This document shows, one piece after another, positions 19,438 through 30,077 of a DNA stretch of 64,000 nucleotides. Position 1 is the first letter of the stretch, and every line of letters starts with the position of its first letter. Under the pieces are notes generated by a model. It was not told where the DNA came from, searched no databases, and was given only the letters and a program-made list of their open reading frames with translations. The position numbers and the translations under genes were made by a program. Source of the DNA: Frigidibacter oleivorans (GTDB taxonomy: Bacteria > Pseudomonadota > Alphaproteobacteria > Rhodobacterales > Rhodobacteraceae); assembly GCF_003993775.1 (NCBI RefSeq), contig NZ_RJRZ01000002.1:1-64000 (forward strand), read 5' to 3'.

Positions 19438-20456
19438 AGCTGACCGGTGCCGCCGCGGCGCGCTATTTCGCGCGTCCCGACCCGGCGCGGATGGGGCTGC
19501 TGATCTTCGGGGCCGATGCGATGCGCGTGGCCCTGCGACGGCAAGAGGTCATCGCCGCGCTGATCGGACCGGAGGGCGAGGGCGAGATGCGCCTGTCGCG
19601 CATCCCGGCGGGCGAGCTGCGCAAGGACGGGGCGCTGTTGTCCGACGCGATCCGCGCGCAGGGCTTCTTCCCCGGCCAGCGCGTGGCGTTCCTGGAGGAT
19701 GCGACCGACACGCTCGCCCCCCTCGTCGCCGATGCGGTGGCCGACTGGCGGCCGGGCGACGCGGCGGTGGTGGTGACGGCGGGCGACCTGAAGGCAAAGT
19801 CGGCCCTGCGCAAGATCTTCGAGGATCATCCCAACGCCTATGCCATCGGCATCTATGACGACCCTCCGGGGCGCGACGAGATCGAGGAGACGCTGCGCCG
19901 CGCCGGGCTGGCCCAGATCGGGCGCGAGGCGATGGACGACCTGCTGACCCTGGCGCGGGAACTGGACCCCGGCGATTTCCGCCAGACGGTCGAGAAGGTG
20001 GCACTGTACAAGCACGGCGATCCCGCGCCCCTGTCGCCCGAGGATGTGGCGGCCTGCGCCCCCGCGACGATCGAGGCCGATGTGGACGACCTGCTGACCC
20101 TCGTCGCCGAGGGCGAGGCGCGGCGGCTCGGCCCGACGGTGCGGCGGCTGGAAGGCCAGGGCGTGGGCGCGGTGACGGTCTGCATCGCGGCCTTGCGCCA
20201 CTTCCGCGCGCTGCATGCGGCGGTGGCCGATCCGGGGGGCCCATCCTCGGGCATCGCGCGGATGCGCCCGCCGGTCTGGGGTCCGCGCCGGGACCGGATG
20301 CTGCGGCAGGCGCAGGCTTGGCCGCTGGACCGGCTGGAAATGGCGCTGCGGGTGCTGGTGGATACCGACCTGACGCTGCGCTCTTCCAGCCGCGCCCCGG
20401 CAATGGCTGTGATGGAACGGGCGCTGATGCGGCTGGCGATGCTGAACCGGCGCTGA
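19434..20456 (+). CDS. holA: DNA polymerase III subunit delta
   Basis: A 340-residue HolA, the clamp-loader wrench that opens the beta ring. Its N-terminal LIFGADAMRVALRRQEV replaces the usual GxDxxL segment; the middle holds GDLKAKSALRKIFED and the C-terminal ~100 residues are the helical collar. I chose the GTG that overlaps the lptE stop (GTGA); the longer in-frame reading would intrude 42 bases into lptE. Length matches the family (about 340). Confidence 0.88.
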   Translation: MKLTGAAAARYFARPDPARMGLLIFGADAMRVALRRQEVIAALIGPEGEGEMRLSRIPAGELRKDGALLSDAIRAQGFFPGQRVAFLEDATDTLAPLVADAVADWRPGDAAVVVTAGDLKAKSALRKIFEDHPNAYAIGIYDDPPGRDEIEETLRRAGLAQIGREAMDDLLTLARELDPGDFRQTVEKVALYKHGDPAPLSPEDVAACAPATIEADVDDLLTLVAEGEARRLGPTVRRLEGQGVGAVTVCIAALRHFRALHAAVADPGGPSSGIARMRPPVWGPRRDRMLRQAQAWPLDRLEMALRVLVDTDLTLRSSSRAPAMAVMERALMRLAMLNRR

Positions 20457-20519
20457 GGGGGCGATGACGGGGCCGGATCGGCGTTCTCTTGCCGATGTCC
20501 GCCTTGCGACATCCCGTGA

Positions 20520-20562
20520 ATGTTGCGCGGTTCCCGGGGGCCTGTATCACTTTTCGCAACAT
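20520..20562 (+). promoter_or_regulatory. Inverted repeat over a candidate promoter upstream of the transglycosylase
   Basis: ATGTTGCG and its exact complement CGCAACAT stand 27 bases apart. Between and overlapping them is a possible promoter TTGCGC, 16 bases, TATCAC. The arms could be an operator, or a weak hairpin that ends holA transcription. Neither reading can be confirmed by eye. Confidence 0.3.
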
Positions 20563-20625
20563 TGTCGTGGCGCGGCGTGAATGACCGCCCCGGCCCTAGG
20601 GCCGACGACGCCGGGGGACGAAGAG

Positions 20626-21087
20626 ATGCAGATGAACCGCCGCCGCCTGCTGGCGCTTGTGCCCGTGGCCGCCCTTGCCGCCTGCGCGGAGCGCGAACAG
20701 CCCAGCCGTCGCGACACCGGTTCCTACACCGGCGGCAGCGAGGAAATCCGCCGGCTGGTGGACAGCTATGCACGGCGCTACGACGTGCCGGCCTCGCTGG
20801 TGCATCGGGTCGTGCAGCGCGAAAGCGGCTATAACCCCGCCGCGCGCAACGGCCCCTATTACGGGCTGATGCAGATCCATCCGCAGACCGCCTCGACCAT
20901 GGGCTTCCGCGGCCAGCCGCAGGACCTGCTGAACCCCGAGACCAACCTGACCTATGCGGTGAAATACCTGCGCGGGGCCTGGCTCTGCGCCGACGGGTCC
21001 GAGGATGCGGCGGTCGGCTGGTATTCGCGCGGCTATTACTACGAGGCCAAGCGGCGGGGCATCCTGGAAGAAACCGGGCTGGTCTGA
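20626..21087 (+). CDS. Lytic transglycosylase lipoprotein (SLT domain)
   Basis: A 153-residue soluble-lytic-transglycosylase-type enzyme that cleaves peptidoglycan glycan strands. Lipobox LAAC gives C20. The catalytic E66 lies in VQRESGYNP, followed by GLMQIHP and NLTYAVKYLRG, the standard GH23 order. It is a minimal SLT domain without extra modules. The start is taken at the ATG after GACGAAGAG; the ATG two codons later is equally possible. It stands alone between holA and the GST gene. Confidence 0.87.
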   Translation: MQMNRRRLLALVPVAALAACAEREQPSRRDTGSYTGGSEEIRRLVDSYARRYDVPASLVHRVVQRESGYNPAARNGPYYGLMQIHPQTASTMGFRGQPQDLLNPETNLTYAVKYLRGAWLCADGSEDAAVGWYSRGYYYEAKRRGILEETGLV

Positions 21088-21187
21088 CCCGGCCCCTCTT
21101 CCCCGGCCCCCCTTGCCCCTGCCGCCCCGTCATGGCCCAATGGCCCTGCCCGGCAGGCTGGGACGGGCGTCAGGCAGGGGACAGGTC

Positions 21188-21781
21188 ATGTATACCGTCA
21201 TCGGCACCGGGCGCAGCCGCGCCCTGCGCGTGATGTGGATGCTCGAGGAGCTGGGGCAGCCCTTCGACCACGTCCCCGCCCTGCCGCAATCGCCCGACGT
21301 CACCGCCGTGAACCCGGCGGGCAAGGTGCCGGTGCTGATCGAGGACGGGGTGCCGATCCTCGATTCCACCGCGATCCTGCAATACCTCGCCGACAAGCAC
21401 GGTGCGCTGACCTATCCCGCCGGCACGCTCGACCGGGCGCGGCAGGACAGCCTGACGCAGTTCCTGCTGGACGAATTCGACGCGGCGCTGTGGATGGCCG
21501 CCCGCCACAGCTTCGTCCTGCCCGAGGCGCTGCGGCAGGGCGCGGTGAAAGACAGCCTGAAATGGGAATTCGAGCGCAGCCAGAAGGTTCTGGCGTCGCG
21601 CATGGGGGCGGGCCCCTTCCTGATGGGCGAGCGGATGACGGTGCCGGACATCATCTGCGGCCATTGCGGAGCCTGGGCGCGGGTGGCGCATTTCCCGGTG
21701 ACGGAGCCGAAGGTCGCCGACCATTTCGCGCGGATGGCGGCGCGTCCGGCCTATCAGCGGGCAATGGCCAGCGGCGGCTGA
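21188..21781 (+). CDS. Glutathione S-transferase family protein
   Basis: A 197-residue GST. The N-terminal thioredoxin-like domain has [14 protein letters not shown] and [10 protein letters not shown] with the cis-proline, then [16 protein letters not shown] for glutathione binding; the C-terminal helical domain ends in [13 protein letters not shown]. Substrate is unknown. Upstream frame extends further but the ATG used follows CAGGGGACAGGTC. Probably cytosolic detoxification or an accessory role. Confidence 0.85.
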   Translation: MYTVIGTGRSRALRVMWMLEELGQPFDHVPALPQSPDVTAVNPAGKVPVLIEDGVPILDSTAILQYLADKHGALTYPAGTLDRARQDSLTQFLLDEFDAALWMAARHSFVLPEALRQGAVKDSLKWEFERSQKVLASRMGAGPFLMGERMTVPDIICGHCGAWARVAHFPVTEPKVADHFARMAARPAYQRAMASGG

Positions 21782-21860
21782 CCCCCGATACCGCGCCGGC
21801 GACCCCGCGCCCTTAACCCCGGGCACGGGCCTGCCTACATGGATGGGGAAAGGAAACGCC

Positions 21861-22868
21861 ATGACCGACCTTCCCTATTCCCTGCTCGACCTTGCGCCCG
21901 TGCCCGAGGGCGCGACGGTGGCCGAGGCGCTGGCCAATGTCCGCGATCTGGCCCGCCACGCCGAAACGCTGGGCTATCACCGCTACTGGCTGGCGGAACA
22001 CCACAACATGACCGGCATCGCCAGCGCCGCGACGGCCGTGCTGATCGGTCATGTCGCCGGGGCCACGCGGACGATCCGCGTCGGCTCGGGCGGGATCATG
22101 CTGCCGAACCACGCGCCGCTGCAGGTGGCCGAGGCCTTCGGCACGCTGGCCGAACTCTATCCCGGGCGGATCGACCTCGGTCTCGGGCGGGCGCCGGGCA
22201 CCGACGGGGCGACGATGCAGGCGCTGCGCCGCGGGATGCAGCCCGAGGACCGCTTTCCCGGCGATGTGGTGGAACTGATGCAATACATGGGCGCGCCGCA
22301 GCCGGGCGCGCGCATCGTCGCGGTGCCGGGCATGGGAACGAAGGTGCCGGTCTGGATTCTTGGCTCGTCGCTTTATGGCGCGCAACTGGCTGCGTATCTG
22401 GGGCTGCCCTATGCCTTCGCCAGCCATTTCGCCCCCGCCGCGCTGGATCAGGCGGTGGAGGTCTACCGGGAAGGCTTCCGCCCGTCAGAGCAACTGGAGC
22501 GTCCGCATTTCATGCTGGCGATCAACGTCTTCGCCGGCGAGGACGATGCCGAGGGGCATTTCCTGCGCTCGTCGATGCTGCAGGCGTTCGCCAACCTGCG
22601 CACCGGCCGGCCCGGTCCGCTGCCTCGCCCGGTCGAGGACGTGCGGTCCGTGCTGCCGCCCGCGATCCTGCCGCAGGTGGAACATGCGTTGTCGGTGACG
22701 GCGGTGGGCGGGCCCACGACCGTGCGCGCCCAGCTGGCGCAGTTCATCGACCGCTATCGCCCCGATGAGGTGATCCTGACCGGCCAGATCCACGACCATG
22801 CGGCGCGGAAGCGGTCCTTCACGCTGGCGGCCGAGGCGATGCAGGGTATCGGCTGCGTCCCGGCCTGA
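21861..22868 (+). CDS. LLM-class flavin-dependent oxidoreductase
   Basis: A 335-residue luciferase-like monooxygenase using reduced FMN. The motif [12 protein letters not shown] near residue 42, [16 protein letters not shown], and the [14 protein letters not shown] segment are hallmarks of the MsnO8-type subgroup. Substrate unknown. AAAGGAAACGCC precedes the ATG; an in-frame ATG six codons upstream has no ribosome site. It converges with the glycosyltransferase operon. Confidence 0.87.
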   Translation: MTDLPYSLLDLAPVPEGATVAEALANVRDLARHAETLGYHRYWLAEHHNMTGIASAATAVLIGHVAGATRTIRVGSGGIMLPNHAPLQVAEAFGTLAELYPGRIDLGLGRAPGTDGATMQALRRGMQPEDRFPGDVVELMQYMGAPQPGARIVAVPGMGTKVPVWILGSSLYGAQLAAYLGLPYAFASHFAPAALDQAVEVYREGFRPSEQLERPHFMLAINVFAGEDDAEGHFLRSSMLQAFANLRTGRPGPLPRPVEDVRSVLPPAILPQVEHALSVTAVGGPTTVRAQLAQFIDRYRPDEVILTGQIHDHAARKRSFTLAAEAMQGIGCVPA

Positions 22869-22892
22869 TGCGGATCGCGGCGGCCAGGCGCC

Positions 22893-23876
22893 TCAGCCGG
22901 ACCGGCCGGGCAGCGCCGCCGCGACCTGCCCCGTCGCCACCCGGCGGAAGTGCCGGGCGCGGTCGCCGGCGCCCCGGCGCAGCAGGCTGGCCACGCTCCA
23001 GCCCGCGGCGCGGCTGACGTTGAAGGCCAGCAGGATCGTCCAGGCCGCCGCGGCGGCCAGCCGCCCGTCATGCTTGCGGTGCAGCCGCACCATCGCGTCG
23101 GTCAGCAGCAGGTCGCGCCGGTGGTTCAGCTTGCGGGCCGAGGCGCTGCCGTAATGCACGATCTCGCCCACCGGGGCGAACATCAGCCGCCAGCCGGCAT
23201 CGCGCATCCGCCGGCACCAGTCGGTTTCCTCGCCGAAGAAGAAGAACGCCTCGTCGAGCGGGCCGATCCGGTCCAGCACCTCGCGCCGCAGCATCAGGTA
23301 ACAGCCCGAGATGCTGTCGACCTCCCGTTCGCTGTCGCGCTGCCAATCCATCATCTGGTAGCGCCCGGCATGGCGGGCGAACCAGCTCGGCCGTCTCACC
23401 TTCCACAGGCCCGAGGCCAGCAACATGAGGTTCGGCAGGCTCGGCCACATGGCACAGGTGCGCTGCATCGTCCGGTCCGGGTTCAGCACCCGGCAGCCCA
23501 TCGCGCCCACGTCCGGGTGGCTGTCGAGATAGCGGACCGAGGCGCCCAGCACATCGCCCAGCACGATCGTGTCCGAGTTCAGCAGCAGGATGTGCCGCCC
23601 CCCCGCCACCGCGAAACCCTGGTTGTTCGCCGCCGCGAAGCCCCGGTTCTCGTCGTTGCGGATCAGTATCGCGCCGGGAAATTCGGCCGCCACCATCTCG
23701 GCCGATCCGTCGGCCGAGGCGTTGTCGATCACGATCACCTCGCAGCGCACCGATAGCGGCACCGACAGGACCGAGGCCAGCACGTCGCGCAGCAGGTCGA
23801 TCGTGTTCCAGTTGACGATCACGATGGACAGGTCGGGGGCGGCCGTCAGGTCGGAGGGCGCGTCAGGTGTCGTCAT
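22893..23876 (-). CDS. Family 2 glycosyltransferase
   Basis: A 327-residue GT-A inverting glycosyltransferase, rhamnosyltransferase-like. It shows DLSIVIVNWNT at residue 15, VIDNASADGS, NRGFAAANNQG, the LLNSDT motif that binds the nucleotide-sugar metal, and EETDWCRRMRDAGW. It should add one sugar to a lipid-linked or surface glycan at the inner membrane. The ATG overlaps the stop of the GT4 gene upstream, so it is the last gene of a three-gene operon. Confidence 0.88.
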   Translation of the reverse strand: MTTPDAPSDLTAAPDLSIVIVNWNTIDLLRDVLASVLSVPLSVRCEVIVIDNASADGSAEMVAAEFPGAILIRNDENRGFAAANNQGFAVAGGRHILLLNSDTIVLGDVLGASVRYLDSHPDVGAMGCRVLNPDRTMQRTCAMWPSLPNLMLLASGLWKVRRPSWFARHAGRYQMMDWQRDSEREVDSISGCYLMLRREVLDRIGPLDEAFFFFGEETDWCRRMRDAGWRLMFAPVGEIVHYGSASARKLNHRRDLLLTDAMVRLHRKHDGRLAAAAAWTILLAFNVSRAAGWSVASLLRRGAGDRARHFRRVATGQVAAALPGRSG

Positions 23877-25109
23877 GTCAGTCGCCCCGCCAGCACGTCC
23901 CGGTACAGTCCCAGCATGGTATCGGCCTTGTCCTGCCATGTTCCGAAGGATCGCAGCCGCGCCAACGACCCCTGCCCCAGCGACAGGCGCAGCGCCGGGT
24001 CCGCGGCAAGCCGCCGGATCGCGGCGGCGATGTCGCGGGCGAATTGCTGCGGGTCCGTCGCCGGCACCTTCAGGCCGCAGCTGTCGTCGACGATGAAATC
24101 CGGCCCGCCCCGCGCCGCGGTAACGATCGGCAGCCCGTGGGCCATCGCCTCGAAGAAGACCCCGCCCATCGGCTCGCGGAAGCTGGGAAAGCAGAAGACA
24201 TCGGCCGCGGCATATTCCTCGTCGACCTGGGCGCGGGGGATGCGGCCGAGGAAGCGGACCCGCGCCCCGACCCCCAGGTCCGCCGCCTCGCGCCGGCAGG
24301 CGGCCAGATCCTCGCCGTCGCCGGCCGACACCAGCGTCACGCCCGGCAGGTCCGGCAGCAGCGCCAGCGCGCGGATGGTGTCGCGCAGCCCCTTGGTGCG
24401 GATCGCCCGGCCCACATGCAGCAGCGTCATCCGCCCGGGTTCCGCATCGCGCATCCGCGGCGGGGGCATCGCATCGCCATAGCCGCGTTCCAGCATCGGG
24501 CGGAACGGCACCGCACCCAGCCCCGCCTCGCGCAGACGGTCGCCGACATAGGGCGCGACGCCGAGGATCAGGCCCGCGCGGCGATAGCCGTCGCGCAGCC
24601 ACGGGTCGTTGCGCAGGCGCCAGCGGTCCAGTTCGCGCAGCCGGCCGAGCCCCGCGCCGCCGCCCACCTCGGCCGCGAAACCGGGCGGGGTGTCGAGCCC
24701 GCCGCCCAGCGGACCGATGACATAGGGGATGCCCAGGCCCGCCCAGACCACGCGGTGCCGCATCGCCTGCGGCAGGATCTGGTGCAGGATGTCGAACCGC
24801 CGCCCCGCCGCCTGTTCCGCCGCGATCCAGGCCCGCGCCCGGCGCACGAAATGCCCCAGCCCCGGCTTGGCCTGGGCGTTGAACCGCTCGAACCGGGTAT
24901 AGAGCCAGCGCGGCTCGGCCCAGGTGACGACGCGGGCGTCGGGCAGCTGTTCGGCCAGCGGCCGGGCGTGATGGCGGACCGAGGCCAGCACCGTGACCTC
25001 CGCCACCGCGCACAGCGCCTCGACCCAGCGGAAGGCGGAATAGGTCTCGCCCACATCGCCGCCGTCCAGCGAGGGCGCGACGATCACCAGCCGCAGCCTG
25101 CCCGGATCG

Positions 25110-25117
<8 letters not shown>
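23873..25117 (-). CDS. Family 4 glycosyltransferase
   Basis: A 414-residue GT-B retaining glycosyltransferase. The C-terminal Glycos_transf_1 domain has [35 protein letters not shown], and the donor-binding E-x7-E in [18 protein letters not shown]. The N-terminal acceptor domain opens [19 protein letters not shown]. It overlaps the decarboxylase gene by 8 bases and the GT2 gene by 4. Donor and acceptor are not known, but the neighbour makes UDP-xylose. Confidence 0.88.
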
Positions 25118-26081
<964 letters not shown>

Positions 26082-26161
26082 GTCAAAGGTCCGAATCTGA
26101 TTATTATCCTCGAAACATCGGCATCTTGGGGGTCGCCGCCGGCAGGCGCAAGCCCACCGGC

Positions 26162-26194
26162 GCTGCAGCGCAACATGATGCTGCAATGCAACAT
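26162..26194 (-). repeat. Two direct repeats upstream of the polysaccharide operon (possible operator)
   Basis: Two 15-base copies, GCTGCAGCGCAACAT and GCTGCAATGCAACAT on the plus strand, match at 13 of 15 positions and are separated by GAT (18-base period). They lie upstream of the UDP-glucuronate decarboxylase gene in a short gap. Their TGC-rich, TGCA-centred form recalls sites reported for PhaR-type regulators, but no regulator can be assigned from this alone. Confidence 0.45.
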
Positions 26195-26211
26195 AAGCGG
26201 CACCTGCCCCG

Positions 26212-27390
26212 TCAGGACAGCCGCCGCGCCGCGGCCAGGCCGGCATGGCGCCCGGTGGCGAGGCAACCTGTCAGCAGATATCCGCCGGTCGGCGCCTCCC
26301 AGTCCAGCATCTCGCCGCAGGCGAAGGTGCCGGGGATCGCCCGCAGTTCCAGATCGGGCGTAAGCGATGCAGCGGCGATGCCGCCGGCGCTCGATATCGC
26401 CTCCTCGATCGGGCGGGGGCCGGCATGGCGCACCGGCAGGGCCTTGACCAGACGCGCCAGACGCGCCGGATCGGCGGGCAGCGGCCGGCCCCATTCCTGC
26501 AACAGCGCGATCTTTACCGGGTCGAGGTGCAGCGCCTTGCGCAGCCGGTTCGCCATGCTGTCCTTTCGCGGGGCGGCGGTCAGGCGCCCCGCGAGTTCGG
26601 GCAGGCCGCGCCCCGGCATCAGATCGAGCGTCAGGGGGGCCCCGTCCCGCACCGCGGCCGAGACGGCATAGATGCCGCCGCCCTCGATCCCGCGGGCGGA
26701 CAGGACGAATTCGCCGCGATCGGACAGCGGGCCGGCCTGCAGCGCGACGCCCTTGACCGGCTGGCCGAGGAAGGGCGCCATATGCGGCGACCAGTCGACG
26801 CGGAAGCCCATGTTGGCCGGGCGGAAGGGCGTGACCTCCACCCCCCGCGCCGCCAGCCAGGGCACCCAGGCCGCATCCGACCCCAGCCGCGGCCAGCTTG
26901 CGCCGCCGAGCGCCAGCACCGTCACGCGCGGCATCGCGCGGCGCGGCCCGTCCGGCGTGTCGAAGGCCAGCGCCCCCTCCTGCCAGCCGGTCCAGCGCCA
27001 ACGGGTGCGCAGCGCCACGCCCCGCCCGTCGAGCCGCGCGAGCCAGGCCCGCAGCAGCGGCGAGCCCTTCATCGCCACCGGAAAAACCCGGCCCGACGAG
27101 CCGGTGAACAGCTCCTGCCCCAGCCCGCGCGCCCAGTCCGCCACCTGCTGCGGGCCGAAGGCGGCGACGATCTCGGCCATCCGCGCGCCGTGAAGATGCG
27201 ACATGAATTCGGGCAGCGGTTCGTCCTTGGTCAGGTTCAGCCCGGACTTGCCCGCCATCAGGAACTTGCGCGCGGGCGAGGGCCTGGCCTCGAACACCGT
27301 GACCCGGGCGCCCGCGCCCGCCAGCACCTCGGCCGCCATCAGCCCGGCCGGGCCCGCCCCGATCACCGCAGCATCCATCGGCGCATCCAT
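26212..27390 (-). CDS. HI0933-like (TIGR03862) FAD/NAD(P)-binding oxidoreductase
   Basis: A 392-residue flavoprotein. The N-terminal dinucleotide motif is [17 protein letters not shown], followed by the family-specific [14 protein letters not shown] near residue 43; the C-terminus has the second FAD contact [20 protein letters not shown]. These mark the HI0933/YhiN-like group. The reaction is unknown. The chosen ATG follows GAAGGGCAAGCC; the ATG four codons later is possible. It diverges from the HNH gene. Confidence 0.87.
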   Translation of the reverse strand: MDAPMDAAVIGAGPAGLMAAEVLAGAGARVTVFEARPSPARKFLMAGKSGLNLTKDEPLPEFMSHLHGARMAEIVAAFGPQQVADWARGLGQELFTGSSGRVFPVAMKGSPLLRAWLARLDGRGVALRTRWRWTGWQEGALAFDTPDGPRRAMPRVTVLALGGASWPRLGSDAAWVPWLAARGVEVTPFRPANMGFRVDWSPHMAPFLGQPVKGVALQAGPLSDRGEFVLSARGIEGGGIYAVSAAVRDGAPLTLDLMPGRGLPELAGRLTAAPRKDSMANRLRKALHLDPVKIALLQEWGRPLPADPARLARLVKALPVRHAGPRPIEEAISSAGGIAAASLTPDLELRAIPGTFACGEMLDWEAPTGGYLLTGCLATGRHAGLAAARRLS

Positions 27391-27456
27391 CGGCTTGCCC
27401 TTCGTTCCGGATGCCCCACCTGTGGCACCAGAGACCGGGCGGAACAAGGGGCGGCG

Positions 27457-27801
27457 ATGGCGCGGCGGCGGGCATGGACCGAGGCGGAGGAAGAGGCGGA
27501 GGCGGCGCCGCCCGTCTGCCCGCTATGCCTGCGCCCGATCCCGCCCGATGTGCCCCAAAGCCTGCACCACCTGATCCCGCGGCTGAAGGGCGGGCGCGGC
27601 GGGCCGACGGTGCTGATGCATCACATCTGCCACAAGGAGGTGCACGCCGCGCTGACCGAGGCGGAACTGGCCCGCAGCTACAACACCCCCGAGGCGCTGC
27701 GCGCCCATCCCCGGCTGGCACGCTTCGCGGAATGGGTGGCGAAGCGGCCGGAAGGCTTCCTCAGCCGGGTGCCGGGCGGGCCGCGCCGGTCGCGCAACTA
27801 G
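27457..27801 (+). CDS. HNH endonuclease domain protein
   Basis: A 114-residue HNH-type protein. A zinc pair CPLC begins at residue 21, then SLHHLIPRLKGG gives the HH of the motif, and HHICHKEVH completes the site. Such small HNH proteins are common in alphaproteobacteria and their role is not settled; repair, restriction and mobile-element origins are all possible. No restriction or phage gene adjoins it. Confidence 0.8.
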   Translation: MARRRAWTEAEEEAEAAPPVCPLCLRPIPPDVPQSLHHLIPRLKGGRGGPTVLMHHICHKEVHAALTEAELARSYNTPEALRAHPRLARFAEWVAKRPEGFLSRVPGGPRRSRN

Positions 27802-27816
27802 GGACCGGTCGCGCGG

Positions 27817-28437
27817 CTAGGGGCGGCCCAGCATCGCCTTGATCGCCGCGACATGCGCGGGATGGGCGGCACGCGCCTCGGCCACCAGCGCAAGCGCGTC
27901 TGGCAGCAGCGCCTCGGGCGCGGCGATGCGGTCGATCAGGCCCCAGGCCAGCGCCTCTTCGGCGCCGATCCGCGCCCCGGCCAGCAGGATCATCCGCGCC
28001 CGCGCCGGGCCGACCAGCGCCGCCAGCCGCGTCACGTCGGACGGCTGCGGCAGGAAGCCCAGCCGCATCACCGGGTAGAAGAAACTCGCCCCCGGCACCG
28101 CCAGCCGCAGGTCGCAGGCCAGCGCCATGCCATGGGCGCCCCCGGCCAGGGTGCCGTTCAGCGCGGCCACGGTCAGGCAGGGCAGCGCCGCGATTCGCGC
28201 CGAGACTCGTTCCCAGACCGGATCGGTCGCCAGACCCGCCCGCGCCTCGTCCAGATCGGCACCGGCCGAGAACACCTTTCCGCGACCGGTCAGCACCAGC
28301 GCGCAGATGCCCGCGCCCGCCGCCTCGGCCGCGATCTGTTCCAGCCGGTCCAGCATCGCGCGGGTCAGCGAGTTCGCCTTGTCGGGGCGGTTCAGCGTCA
28401 CCGTCCACAACGCGTCGTCCCGGTGCAGTTCGATCAT
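27817..28437 (-). CDS. Short enoyl-CoA hydratase/isomerase (crotonase) family protein, non-canonical active site
   Basis: A 206-residue crotonase-fold protein, about 50 shorter than a typical hydratase and missing the C-terminal helical part. VTLNRPDKANSL, LTGRGKVFSAGADL (oxyanion loop) and AGGAHGMALACDLRLA identify the fold. Aligned by eye with classical hydratases, the two catalytic glutamates are replaced by Gly (AGGAHGMAL) and Val (FYPVMRLG). It should still bind an acyl-CoA but a normal hydration reaction is unlikely. GAAGGGGG precedes the ATG. It diverges from the DUF2125 gene. Confidence 0.82.
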   Translation of the reverse strand: MIELHRDDALWTVTLNRPDKANSLTRAMLDRLEQIAAEAAGAGICALVLTGRGKVFSAGADLDEARAGLATDPVWERVSARIAALPCLTVAALNGTLAGGAHGMALACDLRLAVPGASFFYPVMRLGFLPQPSDVTRLAALVGPARARMILLAGARIGAEEALAWGLIDRIAAPEALLPDALALVAEARAAHPAHVAAIKAMLGRP

Positions 28438-28504
28438 CGCCCGGCCCCCTTCTGTCCCCTGCCTGCGCCACCGGCATAGCGCAGGTGGACGACCGGTGAA
28501 ATGC

Positions 28505-28533
28505 TTGACCTTCCCCGGCCGGGACCGGAGGAT
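28505..28533 (+). promoter_or_regulatory. Candidate promoter of the DUF2125 gene
   Basis: TTGACC and GAGGAT are spaced by 17 bases, about 34 bases before the ATG. The -35 is near consensus; the -10 is poor, as is frequent in GC-rich alphaproteobacteria. Confidence 0.3.
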
Positions 28534-28567
28534 GCGCGCCAAGTCGTGTGCGAGGAGGAGTTTCCCG

Positions 28568-30064
28568 ATGATGCGTTTCGGACTGGTGGGCGGGTCGGTG
28601 GCGACCCTGCTTCTGAGCAGCACGGCGACGCTGGCGGATGTGACCGCCGCCCAGGTCTGGGAGAACTGGAAGACCTACTATGCCGATCTCGGCTATGAGG
28701 TGACGGCGGGCGCGGAAGAGCCGGGCGGCGACCGCCTCGTGCTGCGCGACGTGACGCTGGTCAGCCGGGTTCCCGACGGCACCGTCACCGCGACCATGCC
28801 GCAGGTGACGATGACCGAGGCCCAGGGCAGCGTGACCATCGAGATCCCGCAAAGCATCCCGGTGTCGATGACCGGCACCGACGCGGAAGGCCGCAGCACG
28901 GTCATGGGCATGACCGTCGCCCATACCGGCCTGTCGCTGGTGGCCTCGGGCACGCCGGACGAGATCGTCTACGACTATTCCGCGCCGCAGATGACCTTCT
29001 CGCTGGACGAGATGGAGGCCGAGGGCACGCCCATCGAGATGACGCTGAACGTGACGGCCGAGGGGCTGACGGGGCGGTCGACGGTCGGCGCCGATCGCAG
29101 CGCCGAGAGCATGACCGCGCGCGAGGTCAATTTCGCCCTCGCCGCCGCCGACCCGGAAGGCAGCGGCACGATGAACCTGACCGGGCGCATCACCGATGTC
29201 GTGGGCGACGGCAGCATGACCAAGCCCGAGGGCGATGTCGGCATGGAAGACATGGCCGCCGCGCTGGCCGCGGGCTTCGGCTTCGACGGCACCTTCCGCT
29301 ATGGGTCGGGCGAATACAGTTTCGACCTCGACGATGCCGGCCAGACCGCGAATTTCGAGGCCAGCGGCGGCGAGGGCGAGATCGCCGTCCGCATGGACGA
29401 CGCCGGGCTTCATTACGGCGTGACCGGCGGCTATGGCCAGGTGGCCGCCGAGACCTCTCAGCTGCCCTTCCCGATCCGGGCGGCGGTGGCCGCGACCGCC
29501 TTCGAGCTGACCATGCCGCTGGCCGCCGGGGCGGAGCCGCAGGACTTCACGCTGGGACTGCGGATGGAAGAGCTGGTGGTGAACGAAGAGGTCTGGGCCA
29601 TCGTCGATCCGACGGCGCAGCTGCCGCGCGACCCGGCGACGCTGGTGCTGGACCTCGGCGGGACAGCGACGCTCGACACGAGCCTGCTCGACCCCGCGCT
29701 GGCCGAAGGCACCGCGACCGAGCCTCCGGGCCAGTTGAACACGCTGAACGTGAACCAGCTGCGGCTGTCGCTGGCCGGGGCGGAACTGACGGGCGGCGGC
29801 GCGCTGACCTTCGACGAGGCGGCGGCCCAGCCCTTCGCGCAGATGCCGCGGCCCGAAGGGCAGATCACCCTGCGCCTGCTGGGCGGCAACGGGCTGCTGG
29901 ACCGGCTGGTGTCGCTGGGGCTGGTGCCCGAACAGCAGGCGACCGGCTTCCGGATGATGGCCGGGCTCTTCGCCCAGCAGGGTCCGGGCGAGGACGAGCT
30001 GAACACGCTGATCGAATTCCGCGAGGATGGCGGCATCTACGCGAACGGCCAGCGGATCCAGTAA
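28568..30064 (+). CDS. DUF2125 periplasmic protein
   Basis: A 498-residue exported protein with a signal peptide ending near TATLA (about residue 23). The mature chain is made of repeated beta-strand patterns rich in Thr, Gly and acidic residues, with a late segment LNTLNVNQLRLSLAGAELTGGG that is typical of the DUF2125 family. Function is not known. GGAGGAG precedes the two tandem ATGs. Confidence 0.82.
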   Translation: MMRFGLVGGSVATLLLSSTATLADVTAAQVWENWKTYYADLGYEVTAGAEEPGGDRLVLRDVTLVSRVPDGTVTATMPQVTMTEAQGSVTIEIPQSIPVSMTGTDAEGRSTVMGMTVAHTGLSLVASGTPDEIVYDYSAPQMTFSLDEMEAEGTPIEMTLNVTAEGLTGRSTVGADRSAESMTAREVNFALAAADPEGSGTMNLTGRITDVVGDGSMTKPEGDVGMEDMAAALAAGFGFDGTFRYGSGEYSFDLDDAGQTANFEASGGEGEIAVRMDDAGLHYGVTGGYGQVAAETSQLPFPIRAAVAATAFELTMPLAAGAEPQDFTLGLRMEELVVNEEVWAIVDPTAQLPRDPATLVLDLGGTATLDTSLLDPALAEGTATEPPGQLNTLNVNQLRLSLAGAELTGGGALTFDEAAAQPFAQMPRPEGQITLRLLGGNGLLDRLVSLGLVPEQQATGFRMMAGLFAQQGPGEDELNTLIEFREDGGIYANGQRIQ

Positions 30065-30077
30065 GCGCCGGACGGCA

